DNA from: an uncultured bacterium
GTDB lineage: Bacteria; Bacteroidota; Bacteroidia; Bacteroidales; Bacteroidaceae
Direction of reading: 5' to 3'
DNA: 49,475 bases
NCBI GenBank assembly: GCA_946188155.1
Contig: CAMHUC010000023.1
Coordinates: forward strand, 1-49,475
Position numbers and translations under genes: made by a program. The notes under the pieces were generated by a model. The model saw only the letters and a program-made list of their open reading frames with translations. It was not told the origin of the DNA and made no database searches. Of the stretch, positions 1-7,141 are shown piece after piece (within the stretch, counting starts at the first letter, position 1; every line of letters starts with the position of its first letter).

Positions 1-25
1 CCTGTTTCCGCTCGAGCTCCGCTCG

Positions 26-50
26 CTTGCTACCAAAGGGACGCAAGAAT
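26..50. repeat. Short dispersed hairpin repeat, copy 1
   Basis: The 25-nt segment from CTTGC (26-30) to GCAAGAAT (43-50) recurs at 34306-34330 with a single mismatch. Its arms CTTGC and GCAAG can pair around a 12-nt loop. Both copies are intergenic, which points to a small dispersed palindromic repeat of this genome. Confidence 0.55.
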
Positions 51-146
51 GGCTCTTTGTCGGGGGCAAAAGTACACAAATAAATGAAATGAGCAAACTT
101 TTGGCTGATTTTTGCATAAATCTATTGTTATTTGAGAAAAAAGAAC

Positions 147-154
147 TATATTTG
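147..154 (+). promoter_or_regulatory. -7 promoter box, TATATTTG
   Basis: Matches the Bacteroidota primary sigma -7 consensus TAnnTTTG, with a TTG at 125-127 about 19 nt upstream that could serve as the -33 element. It lies 39 nt before the ATG at 194, so it probably drives the small ORF and the GNAT gene. Confidence 0.6.
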
Positions 155-193
155 CAGATGAATAGAAGCATTAATAAATAGGAGGGCATTAAT

Positions 194-364
194 ATGTTAG
201 GAGTTAATTCACCAAGAGAGCCAATTTCGCCAGAATTTTCAAGAGAGATTCGCTCTGCTTTGTGGCGTGCGACAACGGGTAATCTGACTGCGGATGAAAG
301 AGAGTCTCGCAGACGTGGACGTGAGGCATTAAAAATGTGGAAAGGGAAATGGATAACCAAATAA
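194..364 (+). CDS. Small hypothetical protein, possible partner of the GNAT protein
   Basis: A 56-aa ORF too short for routine ORF calling. It starts at ATG 194, seven bases after a strong GGAGGG Shine-Dalgarno (182-187), and sits 39 nt behind a good -7 box. The middle is very basic (ADERESRRRGREALKMWKG). It ends at 364, overlapping the start of the acetyltransferase gene by 16 nt, so the two are probably translationally coupled. I do not recognise the family. The position, just before a GNAT protein and overlapping it, is that of an antitoxin in GNAT toxin pairs. However, the protein does not look like the usual DUF1778/RHH antitoxins, so that role is inference from position only. Confidence 0.6.
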   Translation: MLGVNSPREPISPEFSREIRSALWRATTGNLTADERESRRRGREALKMWKGKWITK

Positions 365-954
365 ACACAATTTCAGGCAATATAGACATAGTACCACTTG
401 AAGATTTCCATTGTCTCAATACGTTTTGTTCTGGCATTGAGTCAATGGATATTTTTATTCGAGGTGATTTCCGCTTGAGTATCGAGAACCATTACTGCAC
501 GGCGTATTTAGCAAAATATGGAGAAGAAGTTGTTGCGGTATTTGCGCTAAGTTTCGATTCGCTTGACTTAGATACTGATGACAAGGACGAGCTAAATACG
601 GGATTGTCATCAACAGGCACTCCTGACATAGACTGGAACTATCGGGATACATTTTATGCCAAGCCTCGCTATACAGCGCTTGATATTGCCTATTTAGCTG
701 TTCAGAAGGAATGGAGAGGAAAGCGTATCGGCCATTATTTGATTGAAATGATTGCAGAACAGGCCCGAAGTCAATCCTTTGCAGGATGCCAGTTTCTCAC
801 CGTAGAGGCTTTGGCTACGAGTGAATATAGTGCCGTAGGCTTCTATTCGCGTTGCGGTTTCACTGCTAACGAGGTGAAGCCCCCCAATAAGGATACTCTC
901 CGAATGTATAGAACGCTCTACGTGAGGGAAGAGGAACTTAACGACGAAGACTAA
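349..954 (+). CDS. GNAT-family N-acetyltransferase
   Basis: A protein of about 201 aa with the GNAT fold signature. The acetyl-CoA binding motif A is visible as IAYLAVQKEWRGKRIG (R-x-x-G-x-R/G loop), followed by an amphipathic helix and the late motif AVGFYSRCGF. The longer ORF begins at GTG 337, but ATG 349 is preceded by AAAGGGAA and gives the better start. The overall layout (N-terminal CSGIESMD-like segment, then motif A and YSRCGF) resembles the GNAT proteins that act as tRNA-acetylating toxins in toxin-antitoxin pairs. The overlapping upstream 56-aa ORF fits that arrangement but is not a recognised antitoxin. An ordinary metabolite acetyltransferase is the alternative. Confidence 0.8.
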   Translation: MDNQINTISGNIDIVPLEDFHCLNTFCSGIESMDIFIRGDFRLSIENHYCTAYLAKYGEEVVAVFALSFDSLDLDTDDKDELNTGLSSTGTPDIDWNYRDTFYAKPRYTALDIAYLAVQKEWRGKRIGHYLIEMIAEQARSQSFAGCQFLTVEALATSEYSAVGFYSRCGFTANEVKPPNKDTLRMYRTLYVREEELNDED

Positions 955-987
955 GTTCACGGTATTCCCCATTCTGCCCCTTTATAA

Positions 988-2166
988 ATGCCTGAAACAG
1001 AGCCTACATCTGGATTCTTAAAACCATCAGACTTCGTGGTCAACAGCAATTTCACGGAGTTTGAGAGTATCCCAAGTAGGGGATACTGCCTGCTGACACG
1101 CGCTAAACGCAATGGCAGATGGTGGATGCTGAAGGGACTCAAAGAACCGTACAGACAAGATAGTGTTTATCGACTGATGCTGCAAAAGGAGTTCGACATC
1201 ATGAGCCAGTTGCAGCATCCGATGATTGTCTCTGTGTATTCGTTGGAAGAAGTCAGTGGCCTGGGCTTATGCATTGTGATGGAGTGGATAGACGGAATCA
1301 CGCTGAAAGAATGGCTCCAGAAGAAAGAACATACACCAGAACAGCGTCGCCATGTAGCCGACATGCTGTTGGATGTGGTAGCATATATCCACAGCCGTCA
1401 GACGCAGCACCGTGACCTGAAGCCATCGAACATCCTAATCACGCACAATGGACAGTACCTGAAACTCATCGACTTTGGCCTGTCAGATACAGACAGTCAT
1501 GCTATACTGAAAGCAGACGCAGGCACAGAGGGCTATATGGCGCCAGAGGGGGCATCGGATATATACTCACTGGGCTGCATTCTGCGTGAAATGGAATTGG
1601 GATGGTTGTCGCGCTGGGTGGTGCGCCAGTGTCTTGCTCCTTTCCATCGCCGCTATAAGTATGTAGCATCTATACAGCGAGACCTGCACCGCTGTTGGCT
1701 ATGGCCCAAACGGATTCTGTTTATTGTGATTATTTCCGTCATGCTGATAATGCTCGGTCTTTGGAGTCAATCCTATAATCAGCAAGGATTGAAAACACTC
1801 GGTGACTCTTTGGATGTTTATAAAAAGGAGAGCACCGAAAAGATGGCAGATGAGCAAAGCAAAACCGATACCATGCAGACCCTGTTGAACACGCTAAGCC
1901 AACAACGGGAATCTGAACAAGCTGCCATCCAGCAGAAACAAGGTCGCATCATGGCCGCAAAGAAGCAGATAGACAGGCAGGTACAGGCATACGGTATTGA
2001 GCAGATGTTTGACACCGTCAGTTGCAGGCGCAATGTCACAATTCCAGTCATCAGGATTGCCGATGAACTCCTGAGAGATGCCAAGGATGCAGAAGTGAAA
2101 GAGTATATTCTGGAGCGCTATCGCAAGCCTTGGCTGAAGCGACTATCTGAACTGCCTTTCGATTAA
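988..2166 (+). CDS. Membrane-anchored Ser/Thr protein kinase
   Basis: A 392-aa Hanks-type kinase. The ATP lysine is near residue 49 (WWMLKGLKE), the catalytic loop HRDLKPSN at about 141-148, DFG at about 162, and MAPE at about 184-187. The D-x-YSLG motif follows. The C-lobe is short: only about 55 residues separate APE from a transmembrane helix at about 241-260 (RILFIVIISVMLIMLGLW). After the helix come about 130 residues rich in Q, K and E that look like a coiled coil, predicted to be outside the membrane. All catalytic residues are present, so it should be active, unlike the pseudokinase at 23487. Its stop codon overlaps, tail to tail, the stop of the minus-strand gene at 2163. A role in regulating its neighbours is inference. 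Confidence 0.85.
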   Translation: MPETEPTSGFLKPSDFVVNSNFTEFESIPSRGYCLLTRAKRNGRWWMLKGLKEPYRQDSVYRLMLQKEFDIMSQLQHPMIVSVYSLEEVSGLGLCIVMEWIDGITLKEWLQKKEHTPEQRRHVADMLLDVVAYIHSRQTQHRDLKPSNILITHNGQYLKLIDFGLSDTDSHAILKADAGTEGYMAPEGASDIYSLGCILREMELGWLSRWVVRQCLAPFHRRYKYVASIQRDLHRCWLWPKRILFIVIISVMLIMLGLWSQSYNQQGLKTLGDSLDVYKKESTEKMADEQSKTDTMQTLLNTLSQQRESEQAAIQQKQGRIMAAKKQIDRQVQAYGIEQMFDTVSCRRNVTIPVIRIADELLRDAKDAEVKEYILERYRKPWLKRLSELPFD

Positions 2167-2720
2167 CCACAAGCACTTATCACCACCCCGTCACGCTGAC
2201 CTGCCACGTATGCAGTCTCTGGAAGTCCCTGATGGATTAATCTGTCTAAATAGAGAGGTTCATGTTGTATCATCAGATGACAGCGAAAAGTGTCGCCCAC
2301 GCATAGTTTCGTATTCTGGGCTTCCATGATTTCAAACCTGCTTCCGCCCAAGTGCCTGATGACGATTCGCCTGTCAGGATGCCAAGTAATGACAAGCCGC
2401 TGCCCCAACCGCATACCCTCTGTCGACACTCTTTCTTCAGTACGGATGCCGCTCTGCACCTCGTCCGAACTGTCTGCATGACTACAGAAATCATCATATC
2501 CCTTGTAGCCCACAAACCGTGCCAGCACATCCAGCGTATGCGGCCGGGTGTCAACTTTCTCCTTGCTCAGGTATCCCCAGAACCGTTTCAGCGTTGTGGG
2601 CGAGAGCCGCTCGCGTGTGCGTGATAACAATAGGTGGCTCAACTCCTCGAAATCGCGTGACACTCTGAGTTGGTGCCCCGTAGTACGTTCAACCTCGTAT
2701 TTCAGCTTTTCTTGCATCAT
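2163..2720 (-). CDS. Unknown protein with the WGYLS-type N-terminal domain
   Basis: A 185-aa soluble protein. The first 85 or so residues match the N-terminus of the gene at 3182: both have a DF-x-x-LS segment, then LSPTTLKRFWGYLS, then TLDVLARFVGY and a D-x-FC end. The helical spacing and the basic TLKR segment suggest a helix-turn-helix-like DNA- or protein-binding unit, but I cannot name the family. The C-terminal half (about 95-185) contains GQRLVITWHPDRRIVIRHLG and looks like a small beta-rich domain. The start ATG lies only four bases after a TAACTTTG box, so the mRNA is probably leaderless. A second ATG follows directly. Confidence 0.7.
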   Translation of the reverse strand: MMQEKLKYEVERTTGHQLRVSRDFEELSHLLLSRTRERLSPTTLKRFWGYLSKEKVDTRPHTLDVLARFVGYKGYDDFCSHADSSDEVQSGIRTEERVSTEGMRLGQRLVITWHPDRRIVIRHLGGSRFEIMEAQNTKLCVGDTFRCHLMIQHEPLYLDRLIHQGLPETAYVAGQRDGVVISACG

Positions 2721-2724
2721 GGTG

Positions 2725-2732
2725 CAAAGTTA
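2725..2732 (-). promoter_or_regulatory. -7 promoter box, TAACTTTG; leaderless start
   Basis: Reads TAACTTTG on the minus strand. Only four bases separate it from the ATG at 2720, so transcription would begin at or within a base or two of the start codon. Confidence 0.6.
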
Positions 2733-2869
2733 CGAATAATTATCAGTTTTTGCAAGACGAAAGGCGAAAAGGACAGAAAAGGACTTGCAAAATCGCATTC
2801 TTCAGGCTAATTTTGCCCTCAAAAAACAAAATATCGGCTCACAATGATACATCTTTCAGAAAAAATGCC

Positions 2870-2877
2870 TATCTTTG
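2870..2877 (+). promoter_or_regulatory. -7 promoter box, TATCTTTG
   Basis: A strong TAnnTTTG match. The next plus-strand start codon is 304 nt downstream (3182), and the sequence between is rich in hairpins, which implies a long leader or a separate small RNA. Confidence 0.6.
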
Positions 2878-2880
2878 TGC

Positions 2881-3181
2881 CGTGGTTTCGTAAGAATCCA
2901 CGACATCGAGGAGAGCTATTAAGCTTTGACCCGCTAGAGAATCTGGAAAATTCAAGTGTACGGGTGAAAAGTCTGAAAGGCTGTTCCTCCTGCAGTAGCA
3001 TATATACTGCTCTCTCCCTCGTGGAGTCAGCTCACATATATACCTGCAGGTGTGAGCTGATTTCATTCTTACTTATACGGGTATTCCAGGACCTTCAGAC
3101 TAAGGATGTCAAGTAGGCTCACACTTTTTGTGTATATCCGTAATATTCGGTGTCATTTCACAACCGTAACAGGTTACATTA
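2881..3181 (+). ncRNA. Candidate structured leader or small RNA
   Basis: The region starts just after a TATCTTTG box and contains several hairpins: CGTGG-TTC/GAA-CCACG with a GTAA loop at 2881-2902; ACCCG/CGGGT at about 2929-2965; GCAGTA/TACTGC at 2992-3010; and CAGCTCACA/TGTGAGCTG at 3028-3059. CGAGGAGAGC (about 2907-2916) can pair imperfectly with GCTCTCTCCCTCG (3009-3021), closing a domain of about 110 nt. A short GTAAC-ag-GTTAC palindrome (3166-3177) sits just before the start codon at 3182. The plus-strand ORF at 2844-3116 has no recognisable protein character. I cannot match this to a known riboswitch; a regulatory leader of the 3182 gene or an independent small RNA both fit. Confidence 0.4.
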
Positions 3182-4111
3182 ATGGATATTAAAGAGAATA
3201 ACATAGCGCTTTTGCGCCAGAAGATAGAAGAGAAAGTCGGACGACAGATGCAGACACCGAAAGATTTTGACTACCTTTCGGATTGTGTCTTTGAGGAATG
3301 TCATCAGAAGATCAGCCCTACCACCCTGAAGCGCCTGTGGGGCTATCTGTCAGAAGTGGCCACCCCACGCATATCGACCCTGAATATCCTGTCGCAGTTT
3401 GTGGGCTGTCAGGATTGGGAGTCCTTTTGCCGGCAGATGCAGCCTCCCATAGAGCAGGAGGAGAAGCCTGTGGAGCAAGCGGAGAGGCTTGCAGAGCAAG
3501 CGGAGAAGCCTGTGGAGCAATCGGAGAGGTTCGCAGAGCAAAAGGTGATGTCCGGGGAAAAGGCAGTCCGCCCCGCATTGAAGTGGCTTCCATACGCGGT
3601 CGTGGCTGTGCTATTGATTGCAGGCGGCATGTGGCTGGCATATAGCCGCACGTCAGAGTCCGGCCATTACCGGTTAGTCCAAGGGCAGAAATTTGCCACT
3701 TATCAGGATTACCTCAGGCTTTTTGGCATCGAGAACGCTGCCACATATTGGGGATGCCCCTTGCCCCACCATCCGGACATTGTCGTATGGGGGCCAGAGT
3801 ATCACCATCCTCACTGGCAGAATGAGGGAGATCGTTCGCAGATGATGCCCACCATCACCGAGCGCTGGGCACCGAAGGAAGCCGATAGCGCCATGATTGT
3901 GATGCGGAACTGTGACAAGTTCAACCACGAGGTGCGGTTGAACGAGGTGCGTATCACCTTTATGAAAAATCTTGTTGACACGAGCTATGTCTTTCTTGGT
4001 GTCTACCGCCTGTCGCTGTCGCAGTCGGACACCACCCGCTGCGTCTGGGAGCGCGTCGCCGACGAATGCGACCTCGCCAGCCTGAGCTATCTGGAAGAGC
4101 TGCGGAATTGA
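3182..4111 (+). CDS. Single-pass membrane protein with the WGYLS-type N-terminal domain
   Basis: A 309-aa protein in four parts. Residues 1-85 carry the domain shared with the 2163 gene (ISPTTLKRLWGYLS, then TLNILSQFVG and DWESFC). Residues about 88-125 are a Glu/Gln-rich linker built from a 14-residue unit (EKPVEQAERLAEQA) present twice. A transmembrane helix lies at about 134-156 (WLPYAVVAVLLIAGGMWLAY). A periplasmic domain of about 150 residues follows, with no family I recognise. A cytoplasmic putative binding domain tethered to a periplasmic sensor is the layout of a one-component membrane regulator, for example of the exported-protein operon that starts about 110 bp downstream. That role is inference. 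Confidence 0.7.
   Translation: MDIKENNIALLRQKIEEKVGRQMQTPKDFDYLSDCVFEECHQKISPTTLKRLWGYLSEVATPRISTLNILSQFVGCQDWESFCRQMQPPIEQEEKPVEQAERLAEQAEKPVEQSERFAEQKVMSGEKAVRPALKWLPYAVVAVLLIAGGMWLAYSRTSESGHYRLVQGQKFATYQDYLRLFGIENAATYWGCPLPHHPDIVVWGPEYHHPHWQNEGDRSQMMPTITERWAPKEADSAMIVMRNCDKFNHEVRLNEVRITFMKNLVDTSYVFLGVYRLSLSQSDTTRCVWERVADECDLASLSYLEELRN
3461..3541 (+). repeat. 42-bp in-frame tandem repeat (about two copies)
   Basis: The unit starting GAGAAGCCTGTGGAGCAA begins at 3461 and again at 3503 and encodes a Glu/Gln-rich 14-residue segment. It forms the linker before the transmembrane helix of the 3182 protein. Copy number changes would alter linker length without a frameshift. Confidence 0.7.
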
Positions 4112-4144
4112 GGGCATAATCCCTCGTTTGCCCTGCAAACAGCC

Positions 4145-4188
4145 AAAAGGACTAAATGGACTAACGAAAAGGACTAAATGGACTAACG
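4145..4188 (+). repeat. 22-bp direct repeat, two copies
   Basis: AAAAGGACTAAATGGACTAA plus CG occurs twice in succession, at 4145-4166 and 4167-4188. The second copy forms the left arm of the terminator at 4167-4205, so the duplication provides two possible left arms for the same hairpin. Confidence 0.6.
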
Positions 4189-4205
4189 TCTGTTTAGCCC
4201 TTTTT
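4167..4205 (+). terminator. Intrinsic terminator after the 3182 gene
   Basis: AAAAGGACTAAA (4167-4178) pairs with TTTAGCCCTTTT (4193-4204) with one mismatch, and the T-run ends at 4205. It separates the 3182 gene from the promoter at 4209. Confidence 0.6.
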
Positions 4206-4208
4206 GCT

Positions 4209-4216
4209 TACTTTTG
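4209..4216 (+). promoter_or_regulatory. -7 promoter box, TACTTTTG, of the secreted operon
   Basis: A TAnnTTTG match only six bases before ATG 4223. The predicted transcript starts at or next to the start codon, so the operon mRNA is probably leaderless. This is the only clear promoter seen before the eight genes that follow. Confidence 0.6.
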
Positions 4217-4222
4217 CACCCA

Positions 4223-5371
4223 ATGATTAATTCTATAGGTATCCTGATGCTGCACAGGATGAGGCTATTGCTGCCTCTCCTGTTTGGTTTGGCTGTAGAA
4301 GCATACGCTGAGGCGGACTATCGCTCTGCGGAGCTGAAACGGTTAGTGGCTGCGCTGCACCTGCATGCCGACTCACTGCACGAAGGTGCCGACACCTTTT
4401 ATGTGAATGGCTCTCAGGTGCAGGTTCACAGCACAGGCCGTTGTGTAACGTTTGTTGGCTATTGCCTGTTCCCCGAGGCCATGAAACAGGCCAACATCGC
4501 TCCCGTCAATGTGTTGTCGTTTCTGGAGCGCTATTTCCTACAGTTAAACTACCCCCGCCCTGAGCGCCCTCGCGAGCGCATGATGCGTGAAGACCGTTTT
4601 CGTATAGAGGTGGGGTCGCTTGCCGCACTGCCCACTCTGAGGGGCGACGATGCCTTTAGCTGTTCCTACGACCGAAACCGCTATCAGGCAACGTGGAGCA
4701 GAGCGGGCAGACCGCTGCTGTCTGTGTCCTTTCCGGCCGAACACGAGCTTATCAGCGGCGAGAACAAGCAGGAATCGGAGCAAAATATAGAGGGCGATAT
4801 GAGCCGTGTGCAGATAGTCAACGAACCAGCTCCTTCCGCCTCGGCATTAACACCCACCCTTCAGAAGGACTACTTCGTACGCCCTGGCGGCACCTACCTG
4901 AACCGACTGCTCACCTCTGATCGCTATTATCAGCGTAACGGCAGCTCGGAGTACGTGCTGATAGCCGATGCCAACCACCCCTTGGAGACTGCCGCCAACC
5001 TGATGCTCAGCACGGCGGCCAGAGGCGACTACCAGCTCAAGGTAAAGCAAGTGATATACGGCTTCCGGGCGAAGCACTTTGAGACACCGCTGCGTAACTG
5101 GATATCCTACTGCCGGCAGCACGGCTGTGAGCTGTACTTCGGTGCCGAGTCGTTCAGCGGTGAGGCCATCAAGGGCACAGTCATTGCCGTCAACGCGGCA
5201 GAGGGGTATAACCACCTGCTTTTTGTAGACATTCCGCTCGCGGTCATAAGCAGTGGCAGAGGATTGATAGAGGCCAGGATGCACACCTTCATCCCCATGC
5301 ACAACGTGAAGGAACTGTTTGGGAAATACAGAAAGAACAGACATATGCAACCTAAAATATTTGAGAGATGA
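4223..5371 (+). CDS. Secreted protein of unknown function (operon gene 1)
   Basis: About 382 aa from ATG 4223. The longer ORF from TTG 4214 starts inside the -7 box and is rejected; ATG 4244 is an alternative. An N-terminal signal peptide is visible (MRLLLPLLFGLAVEAYA, cleavage probably after AYA). The mature protein has two parts. The N-terminal region runs to about residue 200. The C-terminal region, about 215-380, contains YFVRPGGTYLNRLLTSDRYY, HPLETAANLMLST and a tail ending PMHNVKELFGKYRKN. I recognise no family. The stop overlaps the next start by 4 nt (ATGA), so the two are probably coupled in translation and may act together in the periplasm or outer membrane. Confidence 0.75.
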   Translation: MINSIGILMLHRMRLLLPLLFGLAVEAYAEADYRSAELKRLVAALHLHADSLHEGADTFYVNGSQVQVHSTGRCVTFVGYCLFPEAMKQANIAPVNVLSFLERYFLQLNYPRPERPRERMMREDRFRIEVGSLAALPTLRGDDAFSCSYDRNRYQATWSRAGRPLLSVSFPAEHELISGENKQESEQNIEGDMSRVQIVNEPAPSASALTPTLQKDYFVRPGGTYLNRLLTSDRYYQRNGSSEYVLIADANHPLETAANLMLSTAARGDYQLKVKQVIYGFRAKHFETPLRNWISYCRQHGCELYFGAESFSGEAIKGTVIAVNAAEGYNHLLFVDIPLAVISSGRGLIEARMHTFIPMHNVKELFGKYRKNRHMQPKIFER

Positions 5372-6132
5372 GACAGCGAATCGTTTACCTGTGCACGGCC
5401 TTGATGTTGACGGCCTCGCTATGGGCACAAAACAGCATCAGCGACATCAACCGCATCAAGCGCGACAAAGCCTACCTCTACGGTGAGGCCACGCTCGACA
5501 CAAAGGCATCGGCACTGAAGCTGGCCTACGAGCTACTGGAAGTGGAGATTAAGAACTGGGCCTTACAAAAAGATGATAAGATCAGCAGCGTGATGGCCTC
5601 ACGCATCTACGAGTTTGCCGACACCATTATCCTGCAGCGCCGCAACATGGTGCGGGCCTTCGTCTACGTAAAGACATCACACCTAAAAGCTATCAAGGGA
5701 AAGAAGCTTACCGTACAGGTGGATGGAGACCAGCCGCTCACCAAGCCGATAGAACCTGATGTTGAGCAGGTTGCGGCCGATGAGCCTGAGGTGGCACAGC
5801 CCATCGTTGCCGCGTCTGAGCCCCAACCCAATGACCCCAAGCCGACCGTGGCTGATGAGGTTCTGGGGCAGCTGAAGGCCGTGGACAGTTTCAGCGACTT
5901 GGAGAAAACAATGAAGCCGCTGAAGGCGAGGGGCAAGATTCTGGATTATGGCAAGTACCCCACCATGACCGACCCTGCCAACAGCTACCTGATCATCTAT
6001 GACCGTCAGGGGCAGATCAAGGCCCTCCTGGGAAAGGGCACTTCCAGCCGTGAGAACCAGGCCTCCGGTGCTGCCGATAGTGAGAAAAACTATCCTGGCT
6101 GTGGTGCCATCTGGTTCAAGGTGAAAGAATAA
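5368..6132 (+). CDS. Secreted protein of unknown function (operon gene 2)
   Basis: 254 aa with a clear signal peptide (VYLCTALMLTASLWAQ). A helical N-terminal domain (about 22-120; TKASALKLAYELLEVEI and MASRIYEFADTIILQRR) is followed by an acidic, Pro-rich linker (about 130-165). A C-terminal domain (about 175-254) contains YLIIYDRQGQIKALLG and ends PGCGAIWFKVKE. No known family is recognised. It overlaps gene 1 by 4 nt and is followed by gene 3 after 22 nt, which supports co-expression. Confidence 0.75.
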   Translation: MRQRIVYLCTALMLTASLWAQNSISDINRIKRDKAYLYGEATLDTKASALKLAYELLEVEIKNWALQKDDKISSVMASRIYEFADTIILQRRNMVRAFVYVKTSHLKAIKGKKLTVQVDGDQPLTKPIEPDVEQVAADEPEVAQPIVAASEPQPNDPKPTVADEVLGQLKAVDSFSDLEKTMKPLKARGKILDYGKYPTMTDPANSYLIIYDRQGQIKALLGKGTSSRENQASGAADSEKNYPGCGAIWFKVKE

Positions 6133-6154
6133 GAAAACAAAAACCGAAAAGAAT

Positions 6155-7141
6155 ATGAATACAAGGAAAAGACTGATGTTGCTGGTAGCCATAGCTATGA
6201 CAGCGATGATGCAGACGGCGGCCGCCGAAGCCGTGAAATTCACTATTAACGACGGTATCTCCAGCGGGAGCATTAAGAAGCAGATGGAGCGCAACGTGTC
6301 GGCCCTGCTCTCAGAGTTAGGGGCGGCAAGTGCCGCCCAGCGCAGCGTGAACTACGAGGATGTAGGCATCACCGAGGAAGCCAAGCAGCAGGTGGATATG
6401 CTGTGGATGAACATACACTTTGCCTGCGAGGAGCCGGAAGTGGTGGAACGCTGCTTGACCACCGCCACCGGCTACCAGGTGCGTAACATCCCCCTGGTGA
6501 TGACACCACTTGACGGTGAGACTATCAAGGATGACTATCAGGAGGCTGTTATCAACTTCGATAAGCAGGGCAAGATAGTGAGCTTCTTCTTCACCATCGG
6601 TATGAACATGTACTCGAAGGTGATGCAGAACAGCAACGAGATCAGCGACGTGCGCCGCCGGATGGCCATTCTCGACTATGTGGAGCACTTCCGCACAGCC
6701 TATAATATGAAGGATATGCCATTTCTGCAGCAGGTGTTCTCCGACGATGCACTCATCATCACCGGGCAGGTGGTGAAGGTGCAGAAGAGCGAGGTGTTCC
6801 CCTCAGGCAACAAAGTGATCTATAAGAAACAGACAAAAAAACAGTATCTGACCAACCTGGGCAATGCCTTCAGGGCATCGAAATACATCAAGGTGAACTT
6901 CGATGACATCAAGGTGGTGGCTCACCCCACGAAGGACAATGTCTACGGCGTAACGCTTCATCAGGAGTGGAACACCAACCGCTACAGCGACGAGGGCTAT
7001 GTGTTCATGATCTGGGACTTCAGCAACGAGGATGCACCCAAGATCCATGTGCGCACGTGGCAGCCCGACTTTATCGACAAGGCCAAGGGCCAGCGGCTTA
7101 ACCCCAACGACGTGTTCTCACTGAGTGACTTCGTATTATGA
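6155..7141 (+). CDS. Secreted protein, possibly NTF2-like (operon gene 3)
   Basis: 328 aa with a signal peptide (LMLLVAIAMTAMMQTAAA). The middle and C-terminal parts contain a long helix with DYVEHFRTAYNMKDMPFLQQ followed by FSDDALIITG and later GVTLHQEWNTNRYSDEGYVF. This helix, aromatic-acid patch and curved beta-sheet pattern recalls the NTF2/SnoaL-like fold seen in many Bacteroidota exported proteins, but the match is by eye only. The stop overlaps the next start (ATGATGA), so this gene and the barrel gene are probably coupled in translation. Confidence 0.7.
   Translation: MNTRKRLMLLVAIAMTAMMQTAAAEAVKFTINDGISSGSIKKQMERNVSALLSELGAASAAQRSVNYEDVGITEEAKQQVDMLWMNIHFACEEPEVVERCLTTATGYQVRNIPLVMTPLDGETIKDDYQEAVINFDKQGKIVSFFFTIGMNMYSKVMQNSNEISDVRRRMAILDYVEHFRTAYNMKDMPFLQQVFSDDALIITGQVVKVQKSEVFPSGNKVIYKKQTKKQYLTNLGNAFRASKYIKVNFDDIKVVAHPTKDNVYGVTLHQEWNTNRYSDEGYVFMIWDFSNEDAPKIHVRTWQPDFIDKAKGQRLNPNDVFSLSDFVL

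Noticed and set aside
2844..3116. 90-aa plus-strand ORF in the structured leader.
   Set aside because: Starts before the promoter box, has no family character, and overlaps several hairpins.
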